Below, piece by piece: positions 63,891 to 64,000 of a stretch of 64,000 nucleotides of DNA (its first letter is position 1; the number at the start of each line of letters is the position of its first letter). A program made the position numbers and the translations under genes. The DNA comes from JAVBQJ01 sp031549115 (GTDB lineage Bacteria; Verrucomicrobiota; Lentisphaeria; Victivallales; Victivallaceae). Where the stretch lies: contig JAVBQJ010000043.1 in NCBI GenBank assembly GCA_031549115.1, positions 15,187 to 79,186 on the forward strand. The letters are read 5' to 3'. A model generated the notes under the pieces. That model was not told the DNA's origin and did not search any database. It was given only the letters and a program-made list of their open reading frames with translations.

Positions 63891-64000
63891 GCGGACGCGA
63901 CCGCTTCGCGGCACGCGAGATATGAGCTCTGCCGTGGGGTGACCGGAACAGTAAAAACTGTGGATGAGCCAAACCCGGCACACACCGGCGGCTCGCGAAT

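Overview
The window looks like a chromosome segment of a Lentisphaerota/Victivallales-type bacterium (inference). The evidence is a GC-rich sequence carrying four DUF1559-like prepilin genes with the FTLIELLVVIAIIAILAS signature, three DUF4838 proteins, two sodium/solute symporters in place of SusCD-type importers, many secreted TIM-barrel hydrolases and several AraC/LacI/GntR regulators. No tRNA, rRNA, CRISPR array, prophage or transposase gene was recognised.

Region by region. 1-7258 (minus strand): a fused BadF-type activase/2-hydroxyacyl-CoA dehydratase-like protein, then cupin, lysA, tsaB and a secreted M16 peptidase cut by the window start; two structured intergenic repeats lie between these genes. 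7307-10816: a SHOCT-domain membrane protein, an AraC regulator divergent from a Gfo/Idh/MocA oxidoreductase, and a SAM methyltransferase. 10871-18167 (minus): gntR - prepilin - GH20-like hexosaminidase - symporter - secreted barrel hydrolase. 18659-20968: secreted DUF4838 protein. 21203-25856: autoregulated lacI - prepilin - DUF4838 operon. 25868-30004: AraC divergent from prepilin - secreted barrel hydrolase. 30103-33021: MFS transporter, zinc-ribbon Ser/Thr kinase, rlmH, glutaredoxin. 33389-42026 (minus): a third DUF4838 protein, a membrane protein and a giant DUF4132-type protein. 42158-56600: a barrel hydrolase (minus), then AraC and a codirectional sugar cluster (GH101/DUF5696-like, prepilin, GH99/GH71-like, GH106-like, symporter, beta-helix protein). 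56685-63773: metallophosphoesterase, ogt, an unknown 203-residue protein and an RND efflux adaptor/permease pair. The last 227 bases hold a large hairpin.

How the parts fit (inference): 10.9-30 kb and 42-56.6 kb are polysaccharide-utilisation cassettes. Each tends to combine a local one-component regulator, a dedicated type II-like prepilin, a secreted hydrolase and, in two cases, a Na+ symporter. Operator-like repeats can be read next to three of the regulators: two AAATTG-N4-CAATTT palindromes at gntR, an 18-bp palindrome at lacI, and 17-bp direct repeats with 21-bp period at the 26-kb AraC locus. A second theme is a family of GC-rich, multi-hairpin intergenic repeats with compensatory base changes, present at four to five places.
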